Of a DNA stretch of 64,000 nt, positions 1 to 14,123 are shown in pieces (the stretch's first letter is position 1; every line of letters starts with the position of its first letter). Source of the stretch: Sclerurus mexicanus (taxonomy: Eukaryota > Chordata > Aves > Passeriformes > Furnariidae); the NCBI GenBank assembly GCA_013396755.1, contig VWZF01005762.1, positions 148,388 through 212,387 on the forward strand, written 5' to 3'. The notes under the pieces are model-generated. The model did not search any database and was not told the DNA's origin. It saw only the letters and a list, made by a program, of their open reading frames with translations. The position numbers were made by a program, and so were the translations under genes.

Positions 1-1481
1 AAACAAGAGAGGAATTTATACACACAGAGGTAATAACAGATGCAAACAAATAATTACTTTTGAACTTTTTTATTTTTATTTATAAGGAAGTACATATCAC
101 GTTTTCCAGCAAGTTATTGACAAAGATCACCACAGATATGTATAAGCACAGTGAAAAACAAACACAAGATGAATCAATCGCACTTTAAGAAACATGAGGT
201 CTTTCCAGGAGTGTATTCTTTGATTTATTCTATAATGTATCAGCCTTTTGACATACTTTTTACATGGCTGAGGAACATCACACTTGAATTTCCTGCTTCA
301 GTACACAAGAGACATTGATAACCTAATAATAATCATTCTAAAATGCCTTATTAATATTCTAGGTATACTGGTTTCTCAAGTCTCAACCTAGAAATGTAGA
401 CATTAATTCTCATTTCATAGAGAGAATTTTCATAATGGCTGCTATGTAAAAATCAACCTACCCAATTTTTAAGGATCCCTCCTATGACTATTAGTTCATG
501 TAAAGCTGGCACTTAGCTTGCTGCCACTTTTATTTCTTAATTTGGAACTTAGAAATAGAAAAAACCTTGTGACCTGTATTTTTTGCATCCTTCAGGAGAG
601 CCATGGGAAAACATACTGCACACGTAGGCTGCTTTTTATGACCACGGGCATTCAGTCTGACTCAGCTGGGTTTGTTTTTAAAAAATGCTGTGCCCTATCT
701 CATAGTGAAGCTGTGCAGCTGCACACAGGCTAAGCCATATTACTGTTAAAATGAAGTTTGCCAAGTGCTGTGAACAGAGCATTAAACAGGGCAATAGGAA
801 CACTTAAACTAAAGTACATTTCCTCTCCTTACACTTTAGTGGCCAAATTAAGCAGCCTGTAAAGGGTATTCTATATAAGTACCCTCCTTATGAGTTGTCC
901 AAGTTAATTTTTTAGGTGAAAATAGCATCTCAGTGGCAAAAATGTCAAAATAATACGACGCTATATTGCACAGGAGTCATAAAAAGGTTTCAGTCTTCTA
1001 AAACTCCTGCAAAATTTTGGAATATCAGTTGCAGAAAGACCAGGGAAATTCATCTGAAAAATGTTTTCTGACAAGGAGAAATAGACCTGACTCTGCCAGT
1101 GTCCAAGATCAGACCCAGAAGTAATGGGTCTATTTAAAACTGAATGCAGAAGGCACAGGCACAGTAGCACAGGGAAAGCATACAGGGAGAAGTATCACTC
1201 TAAACTTGATTAAAATGCATACTTGTAACCTCATGCCTCCAATACTAGCTGTCATTGGAGACATGACTCTGGGCAGACAGCTTGTTTTGTCTGTGTTATA
1301 TCTATATGGCTAAATGTGTCTGTCCCAGGGAATGACTGTTCACCTCTGAGCAGGTGCTGCAGCTCCCTTCACATAAATTACTTGGCTGTGTCCTTCTTGA
1401 GGAGACTGGCCTCACCCACACTGCATGACACTTCCTGTGTGTCTCCCCTCTGCCCCATTCTGGTGACCCTAGAACACAATA

Positions 1482-1553
1482 TTTTTTTGGGGGGGGCGGG
1501 TTTGTTGGGTGTTTTTGTTTGTTTTGGTTTGGTTTTGGTTTTGTTTTTTTCCC
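1482..1553. repeat. G/T-rich low-complexity tract
   Basis: A run of T then G is followed by irregular TTTTG/GGTTT units. It has no fixed period. The same composition appears on the opposite strand at other sites in the window (A/C-rich tracts at 4.65, 23.2 and 33.8 kb). Confidence 0.75.
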
Positions 1554-4500
1554 AGTTCAGAGTAAAAACTATTGTGAGATCTGTCCACCAGCACTGCAGT
1601 TACATGTCACTTACTAAGGAAGTTATTACTTGTCCTGAGTCATGATGTGACTGTTTCAGCATGAAAATCTTTCCAGGAACATCAAATAACCAAATTTATT
1701 GAAATCTTGTGCATTTTTTCTTGTGGTGAGGGGCCTTCAAAGTGAACTATCCCCCAAACCATTTCACTCTGTGCAGTTCCTTATCTGTATGGACAAATCA
1801 ATTAAATTGAACCTATGAGAAGGAACAAGAGTATTTGGGACAGTATCCCAATCACATATCTATCTCTATTCCTTTACCTCCACCCACATGTGCTTTATTT
1901 GGTTCATACCTGAATGAAAAACAAAGCAGCACCTAGATTAAAATGACTACTAAAAGACGTGAATGAGTGGCTGTTCAAACCTTCAAAACTTAGGATATCA
2001 GATATTGGCAATGAGAGAAATAACTTCATACCATTCCTTCAGAAGCTTGTCAGGTCAAGTCATGGGGAAGGCATGGATATTTATACCTATAAATACAATA
2101 CCAGTAAACAGAGATTAGATATCACTATGCAATGCGAATGAATTGAACAGGAACAGCAGTATGCCATGTGAGATTGTACAAAGAAACCACAAATGTAAAT
2201 ACTAAACTTTGTCCAGACAAGCACATCACTGGTACAGGCAAGTTATTACTTCCCCAAATACTATTTACCAATGTCTAACTACAGTAACCAAATGTTTGGT
2301 TTGAACATGTATTTTAAAGGTTGCCTTAGCTCAGCTATTCCAGTAGCCCTATCTTGAACAAAACACCAGCCTAGACAAAACCTGCAGCTGGGAATTTTTA
2401 GGGAAGGGCTTCATATATTTGTACAAAGCATTGAGGCTGAAGACCTGACTAGGAGTGCTGGTGTGTGACTGCAATTTAAGTGATTCTGATAGTTCTGTTT
2501 AATTGCATTATTCAGGTAAGGTTTAATTCTTTTCTGGAAACCTCTGTTTATACCAATTTGTTAAGTATAAAATAACAACAGTTATTTTTCAAAAGTATTT
2601 TTCCAAGGTGTGGACTGACTAAATTACTGCAAAAAGACTGGAAGAGAAAAAAACAAAAACAAAAACCACAACACACAATAAAATAGGGTGGGGGGAGAGC
2701 ATGTGTGATTGAAGTTTAAAAGTACATAAATCACTTCAGAAATATAATTTGCAAATTCATTGTGTGAAGTAATTAATCAAAGCATGGCTGAGTTATAGTA
2801 CTTGAGAGACTTTGATCTGACAACTGGAAGAAATATAAAGAAACTACTGGGTATCAAGCTACAGTGTTAGGATGTAAAATGTTTCTCCATGCTAGTCACA
2901 AGTTTAATTACTTCTTTTTTTCTGTTGACAGACCCAAATTAAAATAAATGGGCCACATCGAGACAAATTTCAGATGCATGGAGTGCTTAAGAATATATTG
3001 TTCTCATAATACAGAAATTTATGGAATTTATTAATAAAGCCATGCTTTTTTTTCTTTCACTGGGAATTGTATTGGGAAAGTAAAATGGAATATAACAAGT
3101 GCCTAACATTTTCCATTTAACATGTTTAATTTAGAGTTTTTAAAGAGTTGGTTTTATTTTTACAAAAGCCTATGTGCCTATCCAGATTTACAGCTGCACA
3201 TGACAAGAAAAAATAGTTATGGTAAAAAAACACACAGTAGTCACATATTAATGGAATGGTCTTAATACTGTCATTCCTTACTCTCAAAATGAAGAATTTC
3301 AGTTCAAGTAATACACAGAGATTGCTCGGCTAATCTATATAGGTTTGAGATCGCTGAAAGTTGAGATGCTTCTAAAGTAACAAATTGCACTTTTAAAATG
3401 ATTAACTGTAAGACTAAAAATTAAAATATATTTCTTGGGAAAATGTACGCAAATTTATGCTACAACTTTAAAGGTTTTAGGAAATAAATAGCAGTCTTGC
3501 TAAAGGAAATTAAGTCAGTATGTACTGCTACCCTACTCCGTGAAACACAGCTGGGGCGGGTCTATCCTACTGGTCAGAAACCAGGAGTCAGGATCAACAT
3601 ACTCAAGGTCAACTTTTCTAGTCATCTGCCTTAAATGAAAAACCACAAAGTTAAAAAAAGGTGTCATTTCTTCTTACAGTTTTCTGCCCCAAGTTACCTG
3701 TAACCTGTACACAGCAATCAGCAGATAAAATACAGAATTGCTTCCATTAATGAAGAAGCAGGAAAAAATCCTCCTTTTTGTCCATTTGAGCAGCTCCTCA
3801 AATGCAGATATTTCACTGGCTGCTGCTGCTGTTACATAGCCATTAATGCCTCTGCATATGCTACACACAATGGCAGTGAAGTAGCCTCATTCTCCTGTCC
3901 CTGCTGACTAAATTGCATGAGCGATTATGCAGGCTTGCAGTAGTGGGCTCCAGACACACTCCTTTTTGTGCAGGAGCTGCCAGTGCCTGTGGGTAGGCTG
4001 GAGTTACAGGGAAAAGGTGAACTATGTAAGAGAAGGAGAGTAGCATGTACTAGCACTTCCTCTGGGAAACGTATCTAATAGCCAGGCAATTCAGAGGATG
4101 TGAACACCTTTTTTTTCTGTGTGATTCACTAGTGAAATTATACTTAAATAGAGTCGTTTTAAAGAAAACCCTTCACTCTTTATTAAAGAGTCTGAGACTT
4201 TATGGTCCCCAGCACCTGGGATGCACTGACATCTTCAGATCTTATTTGCTTCACAGCAATGAAGGAGCCAGAAACTCACATGGACTATCAAGCCTGAAGT
4301 ATCAGTCCTAAAGCAAAAAAAAGCATAATCTTTCTGCAGACAAAACTGAAACAAAACCTTAAAGCGATGAAATAACTTAATCACAGCTCTAGACACAATG
4401 TGCTTTGCAAGTCCCAGCCTCACTGTACCCTTCCTGAGGCCCTGCTTCCTCCCAGACATCACTGCTGGTTCACAGGCACCCGATCTCACCCCTCAGACTA

Positions 4501-4652
4501 CCATCTGCTGTGTTCTTGTGTCACCAAACCTTTGTTTTGCAATTCACCCATTCCCACAACTTTGCAAAGGCTGTCTCGATCTCTTGCCAGGCTATGAAAG
4601 ATGGTACAGCAGGGTGAACAGGAAAACAGTGCCTGTTTGAAAATTCAGGGGG

Positions 4653-4704
4653 AAAAAAAACAACCAAAAAAACCCAACAGAAAACAAAAACCAACAAAAA
4701 ACCC
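4653..4704. repeat. A/C-rich low-complexity tract (CAAAA-like)
   Basis: Irregular A(n)C, CAAAAA and CCAA units without a fixed period. It opens a long but meaningless minus-strand frame rich in Phe, Val and Leu. Confidence 0.75.
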
Positions 4705-6239
4705 CTTTTGACTATTTCCTTGCTCTGCATCAACCCATACAAGCAAACAAGATTGCAAAGAAGTTCAACGGAAAAAAAAATGCAAAAAAAAGTTGTCATC
4801 CCACTTACAATGAGGAACTAATTGAGTAGTTTTCTGGAAGAACTTCATTAGGATAAAAAGGGTTGCAAAGATGCTTGAATAATATAACAGACAATCCAGA
4901 ACGCATCGTTAACCCTAGTTATATATCTTGGAAATTCATTCTTATTCACTTTCTTCAGTACCTTACACATAGAAGGAAGATTATGTGACTATAGACTCCT
5001 TCCTCCCACCTCAATTCCACTTTCTTCCGATAAATGTGTTTACTGTGAGATTTGATTCAGAAAACAAACCTGGAGAAAGGATGTAGAGTAGCAGGAAAGC
5101 AGTGGAAAGCAGGTAGAATGGAGATCTTTGTGAATAAAAGGTAAAGAAAGTACACATACAAGAACGCAAAATAAAGGAAAAAAGGAAGAAAGGAGAAATT
5201 ATGAAATGTCAAATGAAATGGCAATTTATTTTTTTTTAATAACAGCCTAATTTTCAGCTTTAAAGGACAATGTCTAAATGTTGTATTAATTAGTGGTCAG
5301 AGCTCTGTCCTATCTATATAAATAAGACTGTTATAATCACTGGAACCTCTGTAGCCACTATTTTTTCACTTTCTGATGTTTCTTTTTCTCCGTCACAGAG
5401 AGATGTAATATTCTACTCCATTGGACCAAGCACTTTGAATTTTTGTAAATTCTTATGTTGTCTTACTGCAAATAATGTATTACCTATGTCTGCAAATATT
5501 CAAACTTGATTTTCCTTCTATTAGCAAAAAAGTGAACCCTCACTTCTCACACAAAAGTGAACAGTGTTCCACAAAAACAAGTTATCTGTTTCTCTCCCCA
5601 CTTCACTTTATCAGCAGGTTATTTCCAGAATCTTTTCTATCCTCTTTTGCTTGAAGGAAATGAAAAATTACTGATATGATTGCTAAGAATTCCTCTCCTT
5701 TAGCAACCTTTAAGTCACCTTGAAGTTGTTCATTTGCTGCAAGCTATCCAGTGAAATCAAGTCATTACAGAGGATGCACATGACGATCCACATCCCTCCA
5801 CATACTGAACTAAGAGCCTGTATGACATCAATATCTAGTCTCATGAAAAATATTACTGTTCATTCTTTAAATACAGTCAGCAAAGATCATCTGTCCATCG
5901 TAGGTGGCTGTGGACACAAATATGTGTCATTCTCAATCATTACCTACTGGAGGAAATTTTTTGATCCCCATCTCACAGTTAGAAAACAGAAAAAGGAAAG
6001 TTAATGCCATAAACCCAGTCAAACATGGGAAAACTGGTTGGTTGTGGAATAAATAGCACCTGAACTTTTTGGGCAGCAACTCCTCCTCCCTACCCTCTTA
6101 GGTGAGGCTCACAACTTAAGCTTATGGAAATATACTTAACTGGCACTGCAAAATGTTCTCTGTGCTGCCATATCATGCTGCAGACAAAGTGGAAGACAGC
6201 AAAAATTTGTGGTTTAGTGGTGCGAGATCTGCCAGCTCT

Positions 6240-6375
6240 TTGATGCAAAAGGAAACAGGAGGGGGAGCTCTCAGTACATCGGCCGGCGACGAAGGGACGC
6301 TCCTGCGCAGCCGGGGAAGGAGGATTAGCTCTCCCTCTGCTTTCAGTAGGGAAAGGGTACAATTTTCTTACCTGC
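6240..6375. other. Small CpG-bearing pocket beside a donor-like site
   Basis: About 40 bases (roughly 6,278-6,320) carry several CpGs, including CGGCCGGCGACG and GCGCAGCCGG, in DNA that is otherwise nearly CpG-free. On the minus strand a strong donor-like sequence (GCAG|GTAAGA) falls at 6,372/6,371. It could be an unannotated non-coding transcript start, an enhancer or an old repeat fragment. No reading frame here resembles a known protein. Confidence 0.3.
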
Positions 6376-7618
6376 AAAGTCTGACCTTCGGCATTTACTG
6401 GTCAAATAATTTTCTTAAAATTGCATCTTACCTTCATCAAAACCTTTCTTGATCACTGGTGCTTTGTTTCCTGGATGACAAAGGGGGAAAAATGAACTAA
6501 TTATCTTTCCCTTTTGATAAAATACATAAAATTTTAAACAAAATTTAACTTGGTTCACCAAGCAACTACAACACACAGCTAGAGACAGAGCAAGGACAAC
6601 AACAGCAACAAGTCAGAGATGAAAGAAATGTTGCACAGCAAGAGAACCACACACAGCTGCTTTCTGCCTCATTTTCTCTCTTCCTTAGATTTTCACTTCA
6701 TATGTTTGCAGATCAGCACCACAATCTTCTCCTGTCCTGTGGCCTTATATGGCAACGTAAACCATGCCTTGGTCTCTGATCTAGCAAAAACAAGATCACC
6801 ACTAGAAATCACATTTCCTCTTTGCAGCTCTTTCCTCATTTGTTGCATGGTGCTGCATTCACTCAACTTGAAATCCAGTAGAGATACTTGGGATACCTGA
6901 AAAGGAGACAGCTAATTATAGAGTAGCTATATTTGCAAGTAACAGGGCAAAGAAGTTAATTTTACAGGTAAAATCAAAATACTACTGAAATCAGTCAGGA
7001 ATAGTTCATTCAGGCATTGCTGCCTAGCAAATTTATAGCAGGCAACAAGAACATGCAGAAGGATTGAAGCAAAGGTTTAATAGATATAGGACTGTCTAGA
7101 CATAAAAGGTAGACTGTATATATTTTGAATCATCACCAATCATAAATTTGTAATAAACTGCGATAATTTCTAGAGTAATAACCTTAGGGAAGACATGTAT
7201 GACCCAGGGAAAAAAAATCTGTAAATGGTTTCTGAAATTATCTACTATTACTCGTCTGGTAATTCAGCAAGTATTATATCTTCAAAAGAGAAAACAATAG
7301 GACATTTTCTACCCTTTTATTATGAGTTGGATTCAGGCCACTGAATACTGTAAAATCAATACTTTTTAGCTAAGCTACAATAAAAAGAAAGGCTTAGAGG
7401 AATATTATGAATAAAAACAATGCTTGATACAAAACAACAGTGATTTTTGATTAAGTACTTACCAACTGTTTGTGATTGGTTTCTGCATTTAGAAAAACAG
7501 CTGAATTAAGTCAAACGATAATAAGAAATCTGAATAAATAGAAAAAAGACTTCCTGTGATGGTTCAGGGAATAGAAAGATTTAGATAAGTCTTGCTTAAT
7601 TTAAAAAAAAAACAGATG

Positions 7619-7647
7619 CTGAGAAATAAGTATATACTATTTCTCAG
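7619..7647. repeat. Inverted repeat, 10-bp arms
   Basis: The arms CTGAGAAATA and TATTTCTCAG are perfect complements around a 9-base spacer. A partial third copy (GCTGAGAAA) follows near 7,658. Its function is unknown and it may be chance in AT-rich DNA. Confidence 0.5.
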
Positions 7648-8369
7648 AGTTAGTAAAGCTGAGAAACCAATGTTCATTTAAAAATTACATAAAAAAATTT
7701 GTGGGTAAGATTAGACTGGAAAATTAGAAGACAGTTTCTAATTGCAAGAGAAGTAAAATAGCAGCTTAACTGCTTCTAAGATCAAACTGGAAAAGTTTCT
7801 AAAAGAAATGATACAACACAACAACAACCAGCAACAGCAGAGAGCTGTTACTTAGGAGGTTATAGCTGCTTCCCATTACCCAGGACATCCTTTCACATCT
7901 CATGTCCCTACCAAACAGAGGCCTCTCAGCACTGCTTGCTATTCCACAAACAGAAAAAGAGGCTAAATTTGTCTAATGCACTTTAGAACTAAATTATCCA
8001 CTGCGAATTATTCACGAGTTTTATTATTCTATAACTTATGCAGTGAATGAAATTCATCTAATATTAATGCATTCTCTTAGTAGGACTAATTTAAAAAATT
8101 GTGGTTAAGCACTCAAATGATATGCACCAGACTCTCAAAGAATGCTGGCTACTATTTACTTCCCTTACATCAAGATTTTGCAGTTTACTTTTTCCCTTCT
8201 TTTTCTGGGACACATATTTACCATCAAGGGTTTATGCAAAAACTTTTAAAGTTAAAATGCACTTTGGAAGTAAGAGCTGCTGGGTCCAAAACTCATGTTG
8301 ATACATCCTCAAGGCACCCCATTGACCTAGCACTCAGCCCCTCTGATGAGAACTATCTATATATGATGA

Positions 8370-8397
8370 AAGAGAGAGACAGAGAGAGAGAGAGAGA
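8370..8397. repeat. (GA)n microsatellite
   Basis: About 14 GA units with one interruption (GACA), followed by a short TACA run (8,402-8,414). Confidence 0.85.
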
Positions 8398-9381
8398 ATA
8401 CGTACATACATACAGTTATAGTCAAGCATCTAAATTGTGATCACAAAATTGTAAATAAACAAGCACAATAGTCTTATTTATTAGTGGAAATGAAGGACAG
8501 AGCATCAGTAATGGAAAACATTAAATGTTGTGGCAACAGCAGAGACCACACTAAATCAGCTTGGAAATGCCTGCGCACCACTATCAAAAATGAGAAACTA
8601 TATTCTGACCTAACGGAAGAATCCAGAAGGTTGTTTTGAAAAATGCTCAACCATTAAACAAAAAACATCAAAATGTATAGAAAATAATTTTCAGTTGGCT
8701 AAAAAAATTAGAGAAAAGGCAAAGGGAATACAAAGCAAATTGATTGTAGACACTTCAGTTTTGAGCTGGAAAAAAACCAGAATGTTGTTAGCAATACAAG
8801 GAAGTGAAATCTCTCTCACAGTGGATGACTTCCATTTTAATCCTCATTTTTCAACCCTTCTGACCCAATAAAATGTATATATAAGATGATTTTGTTTTCA
8901 ACCAAATTTTGGGTCAACCACAAATTGGAAACAGAAAAAAATATACTTATTTTGGGCTATGAGTCTTAAGCATCACTTTGAATGGAATGGATAGAAGAAA
9001 GGAGGAGGATAAACTGCAATTAGAAAAGAATGCTGAAGCTTAATGAGGACTCCGTCATCACACCTGAGGATTTGTCATAGCTTCCTATGAATTTACTAAA
9101 TAGGGGACTGAGCTACAGGTTTGTGGTGGGGTCATTGAAGTTCAATGTTTAGCTGTGCTTAATGAAGAGCTTTTAAGGGAAAGTTTTATTTTATTTACTT
9201 GTAATTGTCCCTTATTTTCTTTGTGATTTGGATCTGGTTTACTCATTGTAGTATATAGATAAGAAATTACTGGTTTAGGCATACTGTTGATGGGAATCAC
9301 ACAACTTCTTTTTTTATGTGCTCCTATCACCAGCAACATGCAGCTGCCAACACTATTCCTGTCTTTTGGTCAAGGATAGTT

Positions 9382-9403
9382 CAAGATATTAACAAGATAT
9401 TAA
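9382..9403. repeat. 11-bp tandem duplication (two copies)
   Basis: CAAGATATTAA occurs twice with no spacer. It is a minor local duplication. Confidence 0.7.
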
Positions 9404-11255
9404 CATTCCTGGGAGCAGGAGCAGAGGCCATGTATCAGGTACATGTCCCAAAGCTTCATTCTGTCTGTTTCTTCTTTCAAAGCCAGTGGTTCTTTCTATT
9501 TCTGCAAAGAAGCAGAAATTTGGAAGGCCCCTTACTGAAGCATGTTACAGAACAGCCTTTGAGTAGTAGCTAAAGAGTTCTGAGCTCCTGGAAGCTAGAT
9601 TTCGCATTACGTGGGGTACCACACACACATTTGGGTTTTTTTTCCTTGGCTTTATGCAGTGTTCATGGTCCAGGCATGCAGATGTGAATCACTGAACTGA
9701 GCCTGGGCATGCTGCAGTTATCCAAATTTTGCCCTTGTCCAAATCACCTAAATCTGCACTGTCTAAAAACAGACAACTGGAGAAAGTGGAAGAGCCTACC
9801 CTTAGTCAGAGGTACTTAAAAGCAGTCGTGTATCTTCAAAATTAATTAGCCATTTGCAGATACTGCTCTTTGTGCTCTACTGTTTAGATCTATAAATTAA
9901 AAGAATTCTTGACCTGGCAAGTTTAAGTGATGCTACAGCTTTGAAAATTGAGTGACACAATCAGAAAGATAGAGGAGGAAATAAAACAGTGTAATGAGCC
10001 CCTTCCTTTCCTGTGAGAGAAGAGAAAGGGAAGTTAAGTTGTGGGTCATTTGCAGATTTAGTTCTGGAGCTCACTGGGAGGTACTCAGTTACTGCTATAA
10101 TGGCTGCCGTTCTAAAATCCTAGATAGATGAGATGCACAGTAGATAAAGTGGTAACCAGTGTCTCCCTTGAAGCACTTTAACAACTCGGTTTGAATTTGT
10201 AAGCAGTCTGATTGTACACGTGCAAATGCTTCCATATAAAGGTTAGGCATCCATTGTTATTGCAGCGTCTGTTAAAAAAGATAGCCATATCGGTTGCTAG
10301 GAGATGGCAGACTTCTCCTGGAGAAAAATCACTCCTGATAAAAAAAAAAAAAATTTACATAAAGACCCTCTTAAATATAAATATCTTTGACAGCAGCTAT
10401 TACTATTCACTGAGTTCCTTCACAAATGAATAAATGGCAGAAAAATATATTATTTGAATACCATTATATCCTAAAGTGTTAAATAGATTTTTCTCCCTTT
10501 TCTTGCCTCCCTTTTTTTGTTACTCTGAAGCGATATTTACTTCCAGCTAAAATTGCTGCCTTTCTTTTTCTAAAGACCATTCAGTGAAAGAAAGATTTAG
10601 AGAACTCAGCTCAAAAATTGAACTCACTTGTCTTTCCTTCCACTGTAAAACCAGCTTCACTTAAAATGGACTGTACAGTAGGATAAACACTTTATAGGAA
10701 GGAACTTGGATGCAAAAGGATGAAAAAAAAGCTGCAGCAAGTCTTCACAAATGAATGGCTGGGAGAAGGCAGGTGGGAGGCTGTGCCACATGAAAGCAAC
10801 CAACCATCCAATTTCATTTCAATAACACTTGGAATTTTCTTCCTACTGAGGTGGCTAGAAGTACAGCTGCCCTATAGTTGTGTCCATGTGCCCAGCTTTT
10901 GGTGAAAATGACCTTGACAAATAAAACATGAAACAAACGACAGACTTGCTGTTTTAAACCTGTGTAGTCAATAAATGAAACAATAATCTTTCCTAATTTA
11001 GTGTGCTCAGATTGGCTATTGTGGACATGAGAACTCCCCAGCTGCAGAACACAAAGGCATGCTGCCTGCACAATATGGGGTGTCAGCAGCTGTGCTTCCA
11101 TTGACCAGAGCTGGGAGAAATGTAGATCAAACACCAACAATACGAGATCGATGTTGTAAATATTAGCATGAGAAAGAGTGCACCAAACTTTGAGTGTGTC
11201 CTTTTTTCTGTGTGGCTCTAATAAAGTTTCTCAAGAATTTTGTATGCAGTGGGGC

Positions 11256-11279
11256 GTGTGTGCGTGTGCATGTGTGTGA
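11256..11279. repeat. (TG)n microsatellite, imperfect
   Basis: GTGTG units interrupted by C and CA over about 24 bases. Confidence 0.8.
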
Positions 11280-14092
11280 AGTGCCTCTGAATCAGGCAGC
11301 AGCATGTTTCCTTATATAAATATTGACAGGAATCCTTCAGTTTATTTGGAATTTTCCTGAGAAAGCTTCAACAATATGGTAATACCTCTTCACTACTTTT
11401 CACACAGTTGTTTCAACTGTTGGCACCAGGAAATCCTTATTGTTTTAATCAATACCACTTGGAGTGATGACATGTTTCTTTTTTTCTTTTAGTGACTGAC
11501 ATGGTGCATTTCCTTGCACAAAGTTCTCATGAGACACTTTTGTGCTGTGCTCAATATATCCAACAGTAAATACGTATTTGCCAGAAGGTTGAAAGAAGGG
11601 GTTGCTATTTTTTCCTCTCCCATTTTTCATTCTGATACTTTATGCTTCATTGCTGTACTTTCAAACTCACAAATGACCCTGAGAAAAGCAATGGGACTAC
11701 TGTTAATGGTTATAATGAAACATCTGAGGAATATCTGGAAGATCAGAATCTGTTCATTTAGTGAAGCTTTGACATTAACCTTGGTGCTGCCATCCTCCTC
11801 CATCTCCTTTCTACTGCTTAGGCTTGAACAATAAAATTCATACAGTAATGATTTAAATGCATCTTTAAAGTTTTATGTTAATTTCAGAATTGATTCAAGT
11901 TATTAAGACAATTTGAATATAATATGTGTACACCCAACTAATAGACTGTGATGTATGTTATTACAGCAGCATACTTTGCTCTGCAATTGGGCATAGTATG
12001 TAACACAGACAGCAAGGAGAGCTAGAAGTGTCTTCTCTTAATGTAAGTGGAGAAGAACTTAGTAGTCTCTGTCCCTGTGCTGGTGACAGCAAGAAATACT
12101 CCATTCCTACTGCTCAGAGAACAGGCAGGACCCTCACTCCCTGTTCCCACAGACCCCGAGCAGTGAAGGAATTCAGCACCTGCAATACTCATGTCAATGG
12201 TTGGAACAAAGAGAGAAAATACACTTGTTTGTACAGTGCTATACATGTTCATATCCCAGCCCAGTAAATGAGTGTGCAAAATAAACAATTCTGACTTCAA
12301 ACTTTTACAGCTTACATGCCCTTTAAAGAGCTTAATTGCAGCAGCTGCACATCCACTGATCTGCTGAAGCTTATGTGTTCTGACATCCTCTCCATTCTTT
12401 TTTCCTGACTTGATCAAGCAAATTTGTAGCTTCCATGCTTCATTCAGTGAAGTATTGCAAAGCAAACAGCATTTTGTGCTTTCCAAGTTTGTTTGGCTTC
12501 CTTTTTCCCATTTCTCTTCTCTTTCCATGATTGGGATTTCCTGTTTACCTCTCAAAGACCTTCACATCATCCTTCAGTCCCAAACTTCCTCTTTCTGCAC
12601 CATCCTGTACCACTCCAGACAGCAAAAACTTAGACATCTGCTTTAATTAAGGTGCGGTCAAGGCTCAAACTTCTGAGTTGTTGAATGCATTTTCCTCTTA
12701 TGGGTTCTTCAGTGTGACTGCATGAGGGTTAACATTTCTGTAGTTAAGGCACTAAAAGTGACAACCATCTCATCCTATTTCACTGGTGCAAAACCAATGT
12801 GGATAATGGAAGGAAGTAGCAGTAAAGCATATTCTAGTTTCTGAAAAGATGCAGCTATGAGATGGAGCGTACAACTGATTGGATTGCCATTTCTTTAACC
12901 TCTGAAGTAATTTCTTTGTTTCAAACAGAATCAGTCTTACAAAAAGTTCTCAAATAGCCACCTCAAGGAATTAAAAAGTAATTAACAATACTAAGGCTTT
13001 ACAATAATACAAGAAACCAGTATAATTTTTCCATTCTGTTAAGCTATAAATCACTCACTAGGCAAATTTCTGAAAATAGTTATGCTTTAGAACACTCATA
13101 ATTAACCATCTTATTTGGGGCAAATGCAGGGTCTTGCTCCTTAAAACAATGTTTAAGAGCAAATAGAAATCATGGCCACTTTCCTGGCAATCCTTCCAAA
13201 AAGGAAAACTATGTGAGTAGTAAGTTATGATTGGTATGTTTTAAGATTAATCAGGACATTCTGAAAAAATTTTATAACTTAAAAAAAAAATAAAGTACGT
13301 GTACTTTTTATATTTGTAAGAATTAAATTCAACAGTAGGAAGTGTACAATAATGGTCAGGTGAGGGGGGAAAGATATGTATCAGGAAACATACCTACAGC
13401 CCAAAAGATTCCCTTAACTTTTTTTTGTTTTTTCTACCTCACAAAAATTAATTGCTGCTTCCTACACAGAAACAACTTTGGACAATGGGACTCTTGACTG
13501 TAAAACGCTCTTGAGAGAGAACTTGGTGAGACTTGCCCATGTTAAGCTTGAACAACTTTTTTTTCAAAAACTCCTTTAAAAAATAAAGAAGAAACAACTC
13601 TAGACCTGCAGGAAATACCTGGTTTTGTGTAGTAGTCAGTCACAAAAATTAAGAAATACATTTTGAACTGTATTGAACTACAGATCATTTGACTATGATA
13701 GACATTTGGCTCTTATGTCACTGGTGTTTAATGCTGATTCTCTGACTAATAAATGCATGTAGATGGGTAGGACACAGCTGGGTGCATGGCTAAGTACAAC
13801 ACAAAACTTTCAAAGTGTTAGGGATGATAAAATTACCTTTGACCAGTGTAGGAGGGCATACTTCACTTAAAAAACTGACTTGCAACACTTTGACATTTAT
13901 CCCATCCATCTTTTTAAAAACACATCTAATTAATTTAACGTGATTCAGACAACTTTTAAAAATTCCAATAAAGCTAAATAAATCCCCTGATATCCCCATT
14001 TTACTAGCAATAAGTAGAGGAAAGTCTGAATTTAAATGCTAGCTTTGACCCTTGCTCCTGGCACAAAGTTAATCTAAAAAAAAAAAAAAAAA

Positions 14093-14113
14093 NNNNNNNN
14101 NNNNNNNNNNNNN
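14093..14113. other. Assembly gap (21 N) inside a poly-A tract
   Basis: The Ns are flanked on both sides by A runs (from 14,076 on the left; 14,114-14,123 on the right). The gap therefore most likely reflects a long homopolymer that the assembler could not span. Its true length is unknown. Confidence 0.95.
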
Positions 14114-14123
14114 AAAAAAAAAA

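Larger units (their letters stand above)
1..6239. other. Intergenic AT-rich DNA, no gene seen
   Basis: This is single-copy-looking AT-rich sequence. Open frames on both strands are short (up to about 110 codons), lack any recognisable domain and show no exon-like chain of splice sites. It holds low-complexity G/T and A/C tracts, listed separately. A good isolated donor-like string (CAG|GTAAGG) occurs near 2,514, but nothing links it to a second exon. It is probably part of the desert upstream of ARGLU1. Confidence 0.6.
6376..14092. other. Intergenic AT-rich DNA, no gene seen
   Basis: No domain-bearing frame, RNA gene or clear transposon was recognised. The longest frame is a 177-codon minus-strand ORF (12,022-12,555) whose composition and lack of homology suggest chance. 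The stretch contains a GA repeat, a TG repeat, short A runs and one 10-bp inverted repeat (7,619-7,647). Confidence 0.55.

Noticed and set aside
12022..12555. 177-codon minus-strand open frame
   Set aside because: It is the longest frame in the desert, but it has no recognisable domain, no splice or promoter context and an unremarkable composition. An uninterrupted frame of this length can occur by chance in 64 kb.
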